From the NCBI RefSeq assembly GCF_051014685.1, contig NW_027479508.1, positions 45,529-109,528 on the forward strand: a DNA stretch of 64,000 bases, given 5' to 3'. The translations under genes were made by a program, and so were the position numbers. This DNA comes from Ptiloglossa arizonensis. Its lineage: Eukaryota > Arthropoda > Insecta > Hymenoptera > Colletidae. The notes beneath the pieces were generated by a model. The model saw nothing but the letters and a program-made list of their open reading frames with translations. It was not told the origin of the DNA and did no database searches. Positions 24,262-37,302 of the stretch are shown piece after piece (within the stretch, counting starts at the first letter, position 1; every line of letters starts with the position of its first letter).

Positions 24262-26366
24262 ATCGGGCGAGTTTCTACTTTCAAATGCAATAGGACGTTT
24301 TGGGTTAGGTCAATCCGTTCGCGAGATATGGGAGTTTGAAGCCAAGAAATGGTTGAGAAGGCAAAAAATTTTTCGCAATTCTGCTGCTCCAAACTCTTAA
24401 CCAGAATGGCCTAGGGAAAAAATACACATACCGTTGTAATCTGGCGAGTTTCTACTTTCAGATGCAATAGGAATTTTTGGGTTAGGTCAATCCGTTCACG
24501 AGATATCGGAGTTTGAAGCCAAGAAATGGATGAGATGGCAAAAAATTTTTCGCAATTCTGCTGCTCCAAACGCTTAGCCAGAATGGCCTAGGGAAAAAAT
24601 ACACAAACCGTTGTAATCGGGCGAGTTTCTACTTTCAGATGCAATAGGAATTTTTGGGTTAGGTCAATCCGTTCGCGAGATATGGGAGTTTGAAGCTAAG
24701 AAATGGTAGAGAAGACAACAAATTTTTCGCACTTCTGCTGCTCCAAACGCTTAACCAGAATGGCCCAGGGAAAAAATACACATACCGTTGTAATCGGGCG
24801 AGTTTCTACTTTCAGATGCAATAGGAATTTTTGGGTTAGGTCAATCCGTTCGCGAGATATGGGAGTTTGAAGCTAAGAAATGGTAGAGAAGACAACAAAT
24901 TTTTCGCACTTCTGCTGCTCCAAACGCTTAACCAGAATGGCCTAGGGAAAAAATACACATACCGTTGTAATCGGGCGAGTTTCTACTTTCAGATGCAATA
25001 GGAATTTTTGGGTTAGGTCAATCCGTTCGCGAGATATGGGAGTTTGAAGCTAAGAAATGGTAGAGAAGACAACAAATTTTTCGCAATTCTGCTTCTCCAA
25101 ACGCTTAACCAGATTGGGCCATGGAAAAAATACACATACCGTTGTAATCGGGCGAGTTTCTACTTTCAGGTGAAATAGGAATTTTTGGGTTAGGTCAATC
25201 CGTTCGCGAGATATGGGAGTTTGAAGCCAAGAAATGGTTGAGAAGGCAAAAAATTTTTCGCAATTCTGCTGCTCCAAACTCTTAACCAGAATGGCCTAGG
25301 GAAAAAATACACATACCGTTGTAATCGGTCGAGTTTCTACTTTCAGATGCAACAGGAATTTTTGGGTTAGGTCAATGCGTTCGCGAGATATGGGAGTTTG
25401 AAGCTAAGAAATGGTTGAGAAGGCAAAAAATTTTTCGCATTTCTGCTGCTCCAAACGCTTAACCAGAATGGCCTAGGGAAAAAATACACATACCGTTGTA
25501 ATCGGGCGAGTTTCTACTTTCAGATGCAACAGGAATTTTTGGGTTAGGTCAATCCGTTCGCGAGATATGGGAGTTTGAAGCTAAGAAATGGTTGAGAAGG
25601 CAGAAAATTTTTCGCAATTCTGCTGCTCCAAACGCTTAACCAGAATGGCCTAGGGAAAAAATACACATACCGTTGTAATCGGGCGAGTTTCTACTTTCAA
25701 ATGCAATAGGACGTTTTGGGTTAGGTCAATCCGTTCGCGAGATATGGGAGTTTGAAGCCAAGAAATGGTTGAGAAGGCAAAAAATTTTTCGCAATTCTGC
25801 TGCTCCAAACTCTTAACCAGAATGGCCTAGGGAAAAAATACACATACCGTTGTAATCTGGCGAGTTTCTACTTTCAGATGCAATAGGAATTTTTGGGTTA
25901 GGTCAATCCGTTCACGAGATATCGGAGTTTGAAGCCAAGAAATGGATGAGATGGCAAAAAATTTTTCGCAATTCTGCTGCTCCAAACGCTTAGCCAGAAT
26001 GGCCTAGGGAAAAAATACACATACCGTTGTAATCGGGCGAGTTTCTACTTTCAGATGCAATAGGAATTTTTGGGTTAGGTCAATCCGTTCGCGAGATATG
26101 GGAGTTTGAAGCTAAGAAATGGTAGAGAAGACAACAAATTTTTCGCACTTCTGCTGCTCCAAACGCTTAACCAGAATGGCCCAGGGAAAAAATACACATA
26201 CCGTTGTAATCGGGCGAGTTTCTACTTTCAGATGCAATAGGAATTTTTGGGTTAGGTCAATCCGTTCGCGAGATATGGGAGTTTGAAGCTAAGAAATGGT
26301 AGAGAAGACAACAAATTTTTCGCACTTCTGCTGCTCCAAACGCTTAACCAGAATGGCCTAGGGAAA
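23505..26366 (+). repeat. 8-monomer HOR duplication (offset 1416 bp)
   Basis: The gccatgg variant (23702, 25118), the atcggag plus gatgagatgg monomer (about 24506, 25922) and the ggcccaggg variant (24762, 26178) all recur 1416 bp (8 x 177) apart. Approximate copies are 23505-24920 and 24921-26366. The right copy overlaps the left copy of the following 10-monomer duplication, so these duplications are nested or sequential. Confidence 0.75.
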
Positions 26367-29128
26367 AATACACATACCGTTGTAATCGGGCGAGTTTCTA
26401 CTTTCAGATGCAATAGGAATTTTTGGGTTAGGTCAATCCGTTCACGAGATATCGGAGTTTGAAGCCAAGAAATGGTTGAGATGGCAAAAAATTTTTCGCA
26501 ATTCTGCTGCTCCAAACGCTTAGCCAGAATGGCCTAGGGAAAAAATACACACACCGTTGTAATCGGGCGAGTTTCTACTTTCAGATGCAATAGGAATTTT
26601 TGGGTTAGGTCAATCCGTTCGCGAGATATGGGAGTTTGAAGCTAAGAAATGGTAGAGAAGACAACAAATTTTTCGCACTTCTGCTGCTCCAAACGCTTAA
26701 CCAGAATGGCCTAGGGAAAAAATACACATACCATTGTAATCGGGCGAGTTTCTACTTTCAGATGCAATAGGAATTTTTGGGTTAGGTCAATCCGTTCGCG
26801 AGATATGGGAGTTTGAAGATAAGAAATGGTTGAGAAGGCAGAAAATTTTTCGCAATTCTGCTGCTCCAAACGCTTAACCAGAATGGCCTAGGGAAAAAAT
26901 ACACATACCGTTGTAATCGGGCGAGTTTCTACTTTCAAATGCAATAGGACGTTTTGGATTAGGTCAATCCGTTCGCGAGATATGGGAGTTTGAAGCCAAG
27001 AAATGGTTGAGAAGGCAAAAAATTTTTCGCAATTCTGCTGCTCCAAACTCTTAACCAGAATGGCCTAGGGAAAAAATACACATACCGTTGTAATCTGGCG
27101 AGTTTCTACTTTCAGATGCAATAGGAATTTTTGGGTTAGGTCAATCCGTTCACGAGATATGGGAGTTTGAAGCCAAGAAATGGTTGAGATGGCAAAAAAT
27201 TTTTCGCAATTCTGCTGCTCCAAACGCTTAGCCAGAATGGCCTAGGGAAAAAATACACATACCGTTGTAATCGGGCGAGTTTCTACTTTCAGATGCAATA
27301 GGAATTTTTGGGTTAGGTCAATCCGTTCGCGAGATATGGGAGTTTGAAGCTAAGAAATGGTTGAGAAGGCAGAAAATTTTTCGCAATTCTGCTGCTCCAA
27401 ACGCTTAACCAGAATGGCCTAGGGAAAAAATACACATACCGTTGTAATCGGGCGAGTTTCTACTTTCAAATGCAATAGGACGTTTTGGGTTAGGTCAATC
27501 CGTTCGCGAGATATGGGAGTTTGAAGCCAAGAAATGGTTGAGAAGGCAAAAAATTTTTCGCAATTCTGCTGCTCCAAACTCTTAACCAGAATGGCCTAGG
27601 GAAAAAATACACATACCGTTGTAATCTGGCGAGTTTCTACTTTCAGATGCAATAGGAATTTTTGGGTTAGGTCAATCCGTTCACGAGATATCGGAGTTTG
27701 AAGCCAAGAAATGGATGAGATGGCAAAAAATTTTTCGCAATTCTGCTGCTCCAAACGCTTAGCCAGAATGGCCTAGGGAAAAAATACACATACCGTTGTA
27801 ATCGGGCGAGTTTCTACTTTCAGATGCAATAGGAATTTTTGGGTTAGGTCAATCCGTTCGCGAGATATGGGAGTTTGAAGCTAAGAAATGGTAGAGAAGA
27901 CAACAAATTTTTCGCACTTCTGCTGCTCCAAACGCTTAACCAGAATGGCCCAGGGAAAAAATACACATACCGTTGTAATCGGGCGAGTTTCTACTTTCAG
28001 ATGCAATAGGAATTTTTGGGTTAGGTCAATCCGTTCGCGAGATATGGGAGTTTGAAGCTAAGAAATGGTAGAGAAGACAACAAATTTTTCGCACTTCTGC
28101 TGCTCCAAACGCTTAACCAGAATGGCCTAGGGAAAAATACACATACCGTTGTAATCGGGCGAGTTTCTACTTTCAGATGCAATAGGAATTTTTGGGTTAG
28201 GTCAATCCGTTCACGAGATATCGGAGTTTGAAGCCAAGAAATGGTTGAGATGGCAAAAAATTTTTCGCAATTCTGCTGCTCCAAACGCTTAGCCAGAATG
28301 GCCTAGGGAAAAAATACACACACCGTTGTAATCGGGCGAGTTTCTACTTTCAGATGCAATAGGAATTTTTGGGTTAGGTCAATCCGTTCGCGAGATATGG
28401 GAGTTTGAAGCTAAGAAATGGTAGAGAAGACAACAAATTTTTCGCACTTCTGCTGCTCCAAACGCTTAACCAGAATGGCCTAGGGAAAAAATACACATAC
28501 CATTGTAATCGGGCGAGTTTCTACTTTCAGATGCAATAGGAATTTTTGGGTTAGGTCAATCCGTTCGCGAGATATGGGAGTTTGAAGATAAGAAATGGTT
28601 GAGAAGGCAGAAAATTTTTCGCAATTCTGCTGCTCCAAACGCTTAACCAGAATGGCCTAGGGAAAAAATACACATACCGTTAAAATCGGGCGAGTTTCTA
28701 CTTTCAAATGCAATAGGACGTTTTGGATTAGGTCAATCCGTTCGCGAGATATGGGAGTTTGAAGCCAAGAAATGGTTGAGAAGGCAAAAAATTTTTCGCA
28801 ATTCTGCTGCTCCAAACTCTTAACCAGAATGGCCTAGGGAAAAAATACACATACCGTTGTAATCTGGCGAGTTTCTACTTTCAGATGCAATAGGAATTTT
28901 TGGGTTAGGTCAATCCGTTCACGAGATATGGGAGTTTGAAGCCAAGAAATGGTTGAGATGGCAAAAAATTTTTCGCAATTCTGCTGCTCCAAACGCTTAG
29001 CCAGAATGGCCTAGGGAAAAAATACACATACCGTTGTAATCGGGCGAGTTTCTACTTTCAGATGCAATAGGAATTTTTGGGTTAGGTCAATCCGTTCGCG
29101 AGATATGGGAGTTTGAAGCTAAGAAATG
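25531..29128 (+). repeat. 10-monomer HOR duplication (offset 1769 bp)
   Basis: Two adjacent blocks match at 1769 bp, which is ten monomers minus one base. Both copies contain the A5 deletion variant (26364-26368 and 28133-28137), the taccattg variant, the gaagataag variant and the atcggag monomers in the same order. Approximate stretches are 25531-27359 and 27300-29128. Only a few differences were noticed, such as gttgtaatc versus gttaaaatc near 28680, so this looks fairly recent. Confidence 0.8.
26364..26368 (+). repeat. 176-bp monomer variant (A5 after CCTAGGG)
   Basis: The run after cctaggg has five A instead of six. It is duplicated at 28133-28137 with the 10-monomer block. A similar but separate deletion lies at 40699-40703. 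By shifting frame, each of these creates a chance minus-strand open frame of 87 codons. Confidence 0.85.
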
Positions 29129-31633
29129 GTAGAGAAGACAACAAATTTTTCGCACTTCTGCTGCTCCAAACGCTTAACCAGAATGGCCTAGGAAAAAAAT
29201 ACACATACCGTTGTAATCGGGCGAGTTTCCACTTTCAGATGCAATAGGAATTTTTGGGTTAGGTCAATCCGTTCGCGAGATATGGGAGTTTGAAGCTAAG
29301 AAATGGTAAAGAAGACAACAAATTTTTCGCAATTCTGCTTCTCCAAACGCTTAACCAGAATGGGCTAGGGAAAAAATACACATACCGTTGTAATCGGGCG
29401 AGTTTCTACTTTCAGGTGCAATAGGAATTTTTGGGTTAGGTCAATCCGTTCGCGAGATATGGGAGTTTGAAGCAAAGAAATGGTTGAGAAGGCAAAAAAT
29501 TTTTCGCAATTCTGCTGCTCCAAACTCTTAACCAGAATGGCCTAGGGAAAAAATACACATACCGTTGTAATCGGGCGAGTTTCTACTTTCAGATGCAACA
29601 GGAATTTTTGGGTTAGGTCAATCCGTTCGCGAGATATGGGAGTTTGAAGCCAAGAAATGGTTGAGAAGGCAAAAAATTTTTCGCAATTCTGCTGCTCCAA
29701 ACTCTTAACCAGAATGGCCTAGGGAAAAAATACACATACCGTTGTAATCTGGCGAGTTTCTACTTTCAGATGCAATAGGAATTTTTGGGTTAAGTCAATC
29801 CGTTCACGAGATATGGGAGTTTGAAGCCAAGAAATGGTTGAGATGGCAAAAAATTTTTCGCACTTCTGCTGCTCCAAACGCTTAACCAGAATGGCCTAGG
29901 GAAAAAATACACATACCGTTGTAATCGGGCGAGTTTCTACTTTCAGATGCAATAGGAATTTTTGGGTTAGGTCAATCCGTTCGCGAGATATGGGAGTTTG
30001 AAGCTAAGAAATGGTAGAGAAGACAACAAATTTTTCGCAATTCTGCTGCTCCAAACGCTTAACCAGAATGGCCTAGGGAAAAAATACACATACCGTTGTA
30101 ATCGGGCGAGTTTCTACTTTCAGATGCAATAGGAATTTTTGGGTTTGGTCAATCCGTTCGCGAGATATGGGAGTTTGAAGCTAAGAAATGGTAAAGAAGA
30201 CAACAAATTTTTCGCAATTCTGCTTCTCCAAACGCTTAACCAGAATGGGCTAGGGAAAAAATACACACACCGTTGTAATCGGGCGAGTTTCTACTTTCAG
30301 GTACAATAGGAATTTTTGGGTTAGGTCAATCCGTTCGCGAGATATGGGAGTTTGAAGCCAAGAAATGGTTGAGAAGGCAAAAAATTTTTCGCAATTCTGC
30401 TGCTCCAAACTCTTAACCAGAATGGCCTAGGGAGAAAATACACATACCGTTGTAATCTGGCGAGTTTCTACTTTCAGATGCAATAGGAATTTTTGGGTTA
30501 GGTCAATCCGTTCACGAGATATGGGAGTTTGAAGCCAAGAAATGGTTGAGATGGCAAAAAATTTTTCGCAATTCTGCTGCTCCAAACGCTTAGCCAGAAT
30601 GGCCTAGGGAAAAAATACACATACCGTTGTAATCGGGCGAGTTTCTACTTTCAGATGCAATAGGAATTTTTGGGTTAGGTCAATCCGTTCGCGAGATATG
30701 GGAGTTTGAAGCTAAGAAATGTTTGATAAGACAACAAATTTTTCGCACTTCTGCTGCTCCAAACGCTTAACCGGAATGGCCTAGGGAAAAAATACACATA
30801 CCGTTGTAATCGGGCGAGTTTCTACTTTCAGATGCAATAGGAGTTTTTGGGTTAGGTCATTCCGTTCGCGAGATATGGGAGTTTGAAGCCAAGAAATGGT
30901 TGAGAAGACAACAAATTTTTCGCACTTCTGCTGCTCCAAACGCTTAACCAGAATGGCCTAGGGAAAAAATACACATACCGTTGTAATCGGGCGAGTTTCT
31001 ACTTTCAGATGCAATAGGAATTTTTGGGTTAGGTCAATCCGTTCGCGAGAAATGGGAGTTTGAAGCTAAGAAATGGTAGAGAAGACAACAAATATTTCGC
31101 ACTTCTGCTCCTCCAAACGCTTAACCAGAATGGCCTAGGGAAAAAATACACATACCGTTGTAATCGGGCGAGTTTCTACTTTCAGATGCAATAGGAATTT
31201 TTGGGTTAGGTCAATCCGTTCGCGAGATATGGGAGTTTGAAGCTAAGAAATGGTAGAGAAGACAACAAATTTTTCGCAATTCTGCTTCTCCAAACGCTTA
31301 ACCAGATTGGGCCATGGAAAAAATACACATACCGTTGTAATCGGGCGAGTTTCTACTTTCAGGTGAAATAGGCATTTTTGGGTTAGGTCAATCCGTTCGC
31401 GAGATATGGGAGTTTGAAGCCAAGAAATGGTTGAGAAGGCAAAAAATTTTTCGCAATTCTGCTGCTCCAAACTCTTAACCAGAATGGCCTAGGGAAAAAA
31501 TACACATACCGTTGTAATCGGTCGAGTTTCTACTTTCAGATGCAACAGGAATTTTTGGGTAAGGTCAATGCGTTCGCGAGATATGGGAGTTTGAAGCTAA
31601 GAAATGGTTGAGAAGGCAAAAAATTTTTCGCAT
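29129..31633 (+). repeat. Satellite stretch related to 22.3-24.0 kb
   Basis: The gggtttggtc variant at 30141 matches the one at 22709 at an offset of 7432 bp (42 monomers minus two bases). The gtcattccg variant at 30858 matches 23249 at an offset of 7609 bp (43 monomers minus two bases). The order of monomer classes is therefore shared over several kilobases but with one extra monomer, of the ttcacgag/gagatgg class, near 30.5 kb. Nothing but satellite was seen. Confidence 0.6.
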
Positions 31634-34600
31634 TTCTGCTGCTCCAAACGCTTAACCAGAATGGCCTAGGGAAAAAATACACATACCGTTGTAATCGGGC
31701 GAGTTTCTACTTTCAGATGCAACAGGAATTTTTGGGTTAGGTCAATCCGTTCGCGAGATATGGGAGTTTGAATCTAAGAAATGGTTGAGAAGGCAGAAAA
31801 TTTTTCGCAATTCTGCTGCTCCAAACGCTTAACCAGAATGGCCTAGGGAAAAAATACACATACCGTTGTAATCGGGCGAGTTTCTACTTTCAAATGCAAT
31901 AGGACGTTTTGGGTTAGGTCAATCCGTTCGCGAGATATGGGAGTTTGAAGCCAAGAAATGGTTGAGAAGGCAAAAAATTTTTCGCAATTCTGCTGCTCCA
32001 AACTCTTAACCAGAATGGCCTAGGGAAAAAATACACATACCGTTGTAATCTGGCGAGTTTCTACTTTCAGATGCAATAGGAATTTTTGGGTTAGGTCAAT
32101 CCGTTCACGAGATATCGGAGTTTGAAGCCAAGAAATGGATGAGATGGCAAAAAATTTTTCGCAATTCTGCTGCTCCAAACGCTTAGCCAGAATGGCCTAG
32201 GGAAAAAATACACATACCGTTGTAATCGGGCGAGTTTCTACTTTCAGATGCAATAGGAATTTTTGGGTTAGGTCAATCCGTTCGCGAGATATGGGAGTTT
32301 GAAGCTAAGAAATGGTAGAGAAGACAACAAATTTTTCGCACTTCTGCTGCTCCAAACGCTTAACCAGAATGGCCTAGGGAAAAAATACACATACCGTTGT
32401 AATCGGGCGAGTTTCTACTTTCAGATGCAATAGGAATTTTTGGGTTAGGTCAATCCGTTCGCGAGATATGGGAGTTTGAAGCTAAGAAATGGTAGAGAAG
32501 ACAACAAATTTTTCGCACTTCTGCTGCTCCAAACGCTTAACCAGAATGGCCTAGGGAAAAAATACACATACCGTTGTAATCGGGCGAGTTTCTACTTTCA
32601 GATGCAATAGGAATTTTTGGGTTAGGTCAATCCGTTCACGAGATATCGGAGTTTGAAGCCAAGAAATGGTTGAGATGGCAAAAAATTTTTCGCAATTCTG
32701 CTGCTCCAAACGCTTAGCCAGAATGGCCTAGGGAAAAAATACACACACCGTTGTAATCGGGCGAGTTTCTACTTTCAGATGCAATAGGAATTTTTGGGTT
32801 AGGTCAATCCGTTCGCGAGATATGGGAGTTTGAAGCTAAGAAATGGTAGAGAAGACAACAAATTTTTCGCACTTCTGCTGCTCCAAACGCTTAACCAGAA
32901 TGGCCTAGGGAAAAAATACACATACCGTTGTAATCGGGCGAGTTTCTACTTTCAAATGCAATAGGAATTTTTGGGTTAGGTCAATCCGTTCGCGAGATAT
33001 GGGAGTTTGAAGCTAAGAAATGGTAAAGAAGACAACAAATTTTTCGCAATTCTGCTTCTCCAAACGCTTAACCAGAATGGGCTAGGGAAAAAATACACAT
33101 ACCGTTGTAATCGGGCGAGTTTCTACTTTCAGATGCAATAGGAATTTTTGGGTTAGGTCAATCCGTTCGCGAGATATGGGAGTTTGATGCTAAGAAATGG
33201 TAGAGAAGACAACAAATTTTTCGCACTTCTGCTGCTCCAAACGCTTAACCAGAATGGCCTAGGAAAAAAATACACATACCGTTGTAATCGGGCGAGTTTC
33301 CACTTTCAGATGCAATAGGAATTTTTGGGTTAGGTCAATCCGTTCGCGAGATATGGGAGTTTGAAGCTAAGAAATGGTAAAGAAGACAACAAATTTTTCG
33401 CAATTCTGCTTCTCCAAACGCTTAACCAGAATGGGCTAGGGAAAAAATACACATACCGTTGTAATCGGGCGAGTTTCTACTTTCAGGTGCAATAGGAATT
33501 TTTGGGTTAGGTCAATCCGTTCGCGAGATATGGGAGTTTGAAGCCAAGAAATGGTTGAGAAGGCAAAAAATTTTTCGCAATTCTGCTGCTCCAAACTCTT
33601 AACCAGAATGGCCTAGGGAAAAAATACACATACCGTTGTAATCGGGCGAGTTTCTACTTTCAGATGCAACAGGAATTTTTGGGTTAGGTCAATCCGTTCG
33701 CGAGATATGGGAGTTTGAAGCTAAGAAATGGTAGAGAAGACAACAAATTTTTCGCACTTCTGCTGCTCCAAACGCTTAACCAGAATGGCCTAGGGAAAAA
33801 ATACACATACAGTTGTAATCGGGCGAGTTTCTACTTTCAGATGCAATAGGAATTTTTGGGTTAGGTCAATCCGTTCACGAGATATCGGAGTTTGAAGCCA
33901 AGAAATGGTTGAGATGGCAAAAAATTTTTCGCAATTCTGCTGCTCCAAACGCTTAGCCAGAATGGCCTAGGGAAAAAATACACACACCGTTGTAATCGGG
34001 CGAGTTTCTACTTTCAGATGCAATAGGAATTTTTGGGTTAGGTCAATCCGTTCGCGAGATATGGGAGTTTGAAGCTAAGAAATGGTAGAGAAGACAACAA
34101 ATTTTTCGCACTTCTGCTGCTCCAAACGCTTAACCAGAATGGCCTAGGGAAAAAATACACATACCGTTGTAATCGGGCGAGTTTCTACTTTCAGATGCAA
34201 CAGGAATTTTTGGGTTAGGTCAATCCGTTCGCGAGATATGGGAGTTTGAATCTAAGAAATGGTTGAGAAGGCAGAAAATTTTTCGCAATTCTGCTGCTCC
34301 AAACGCTTAACCAGAATGGCCTAGGGAAAAAATACACATACCGTTGTAATCGGGCGAGTTTCTACTTTCAAATGCAATAGGACGTTTTGGGTTAGGTCAA
34401 TCCGTTCGCGAGATATGGGAGTTTGAAGCCAAGAAATGGTTGAGAAGGCAAAAAATTTTTCGCAATTCTGCTGCTCCAAACTCTTAACCAGAATGGCCTA
34501 GGGAAAAAATACACATACCGTTGTAATCTGGCGAGTTTCTACTTTCAGATGCAATAGGAATTTTTGGGTTAGGTCAATCCGTTCACGAGATATCGGAGTT

Positions 34601-36669
34601 TGAAGCCAAGAAATGGATGAGATGGCAAAAAATTTTTCGCAATTCTGCTGCTCCAAACGCTTAGCCAGAATGGCCTAGGGAAAAAATACACATACCGTTG
34701 TAATCGGGCGAGTTTCTACTTTCAGATGCAATAGGAATTTTTGGGTTAGGTCAATCCGTTCGCGAGATATGGGAGTTTGAAGCTAAGAAATGGTAGAGAA
34801 GACAACAAATTTTTCGCACTTCTGCTGCTCCAAACGCTTAACCAGAATGGCCTAGGGAAAAAATACACATACCGTTGTAATCGGGCGAGTTTCTACTTTC
34901 AGATGCAATAGGAATTTTTGGGTTAGGTCAATCCGTTCGCGAGATATGGGAGTTTGAAGCTAAGAAATGGTAGAGAAGACAACAAATTTTTCGCACTTCT
35001 GCTGCTCCAAACGCTTAACCAGAATGGCCTAGGGAAAAAATACACATACCGTTGTAATCGGGCGAGTTTCTACTTTCAGATGCAATAGGAATTTTTGGGT
35101 TAGGTCAATCCGTTCACGAGATATCGGAGTTTGAAGCCAAGAAATGGTTGAGATGGCAAAAAATTTTTCGCAATTCTGCTGCTCCAAACGCTTAGCCAGA
35201 ATGGCCTAGGGAAAAAATACACACACCGTTGTAATCGGGCGAGTTTCTACTTTCAGATGCAATAGGAATTTTTGGGTTAGGTCAATCCGTTCGCGAGATA
35301 TGGGAGTTTGAAGCTAAGAAATGGTAGAGAAGACAACAAATTTTTCGCACTTCTGCTGCTCCAAACGCTTAACCAGAATGGCCTAGGGAAAAAATACACA
35401 TACCGTTGTAATCGGGCGAGTTTCTACTTTCAAATGCAATAGGAATTTTTGGGTTAGGTCAATCCGTTCGCGAGATATGGGAGTTTGAAGCTAAGAAATG
35501 GTAAAGAAGACAACAAATTTTTCGCAATTCTGCTTCTCCAAACGCTTAACCAGAATGGGCTAGGGAAAAAATACACATACCGTTGTAATCGGGCGAGTTT
35601 CTACTTTCAGATGCAATAGGAATTTTTGGGTTAGGTCAATCCGTTCGCGAGATATGGGAGTTTGATGCTAAGAAATGGTAGAGAAGACAACAAATTTTTC
35701 GCACTTCTGCTGCTCCAAACGCTTAACCAGAATGGCCTAGGAAAAAAATACACATACCGTTGTAATCGGGCGAGTTTCCACTTTCAGATGCAATAGGAAT
35801 TTTTGGGTTAGGTCAATCCGTTCGCGAGATATGGGAGTTTGAAGCTAAGAAATGGTAAAGAAGACAACAAATTTTTCGCAATTCTGCTTCTCCAAACGCT
35901 TAACCAGAATGGGCTAGGGAAAAAATACACATACCGTTGTAATCGGGCGAGTTTCTACTTTCAGGTGCAATAGGAATTTTTGGGTTAGGTCAATCCGTTC
36001 GCGAGATATGGGAGTTTGAAGCCAAGAAATGGTTGAGAAGGCAAAAAATTTTTCGCAATTCTGCTGCTCCAAACTCTTAACCAGAATGGCCTAGGGAAAA
36101 AATACACATACCGTTGTAATCGGGCGAGTTTCTACTTTCAGATGCAACAGGAATTTTTGGGTTAGGTCAATCCGTTCGCGAGATATGGGAGTTTGAAGCT
36201 AAGAAATGGTAGAGAAGACAACAAATTTTTCGCACTTCTGCTGCTCCAAACGCTTAACCAGAATGGCCTAGGGAAAAAATACACATACAGTTGTAATCGG
36301 GCGAGTTTCTACTTTCAGATGCAATAGGAATTTTTGGGTTAGGTCAATCCGTTCACGAGATATCGGAGTTTGAAGCCAAGAAATGGTTGAGATGGCAAAA
36401 AATTTTTCGCAATTCTGCTGCTCCAAACGCTTAGCCAGAATGGCCTAGGGAAAAAATACACACACCGTTGTAATCGGGCGAGTTTCTACTTTCAGATGCA
36501 ATAGGAATTTTTGGGTTAGGTCAATCCGTTCGCGAGATATGGGAGTTTGAAGCTAAGAAATGGTAGAGAAGACAACAAATTTTTCGCACTTCTGCTGCTC
36601 CAAACGCTTAACCAGAATGGCCTAGGGAAAAAATACACATACCGTTGTAATCGGGCGAGTTTCTACTTT
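31634..36669 (+). repeat. 14-monomer HOR duplication (offset 2478 bp)
   Basis: The rare tttgaatctaag variant (31771, 34249) and the tttgatgctaag variant (33186, 35664) both recur exactly 2478 bp apart. Approximate copies are 31634-34111 and 34112-36589, with similarity continuing to about 36669. No difference was noticed by eye inside the duplicated block, so the event looks recent. It has the same length as the 14-monomer duplication at 7.7-11.7 kb but a different order of monomers. Confidence 0.8.
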
Positions 36670-37302
36670 CAAATGCAATAGGACGTTTTGGATTAGGTCA
36701 ATCCGTTCGCGAGATATGGGAGTTTGAAGCCAAGAAATGGTTGAGAAGGCAAAAAATTTTTCGCAATTCTGCTGCTCCAAACTCTTAACCAGAATGGCCT
36801 AGGGAAAAAATACACATACCGTTGTAATCTGGCGAGTTTCTACTTTCAGATGCAATAGGAATTTTTGGGTTAGGTCAATCCGTTCACGAGATATGGGAGT
36901 TTGAAGCCAAGAAATGGTTGAGATGGCAAAAAATTTTTCGCAATTCTGCTGCTCCAAACGCTTAGCCAGAATGGCCTAGGGAAAAAATACACATACCGTT
37001 GTAATCGGGCGAGTTTCTACTTTCAGATGCAATAGGAATTTTTGGGTTAGGTCAATCCGTTCGCGAGATATGGGAGTTTGAAGCTAAGAAATGGTTGATA
37101 AGACAACAAATTTTTCGCACTTCTGCTGCTCCAAACGCTTAAACAGAATGGCCTAGGGAAAAAATACACATACCGTTGTAATCGGGCGAGTTTCTACTTT
37201 CAGATGCAATAGGAGTTTTTGGGTTAGGTCAATCCGTTCGCGATGTATGGGAGTTTGAAGCCAAGAAATGGTTGAGAAGACAACAAATTTTTCGCACTTC
37301 TG
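36670..37302 (+). repeat. Satellite monomers between two HOR blocks
   Basis: A few monomers including a caaatg/acgtttt form with tttggattagg, an aatctggcg/ttcacgag form and a ggttgataag form. One carries cgatgtatgg in place of cgagatatgg (near 37241). No other sequence is present. Confidence 0.6.
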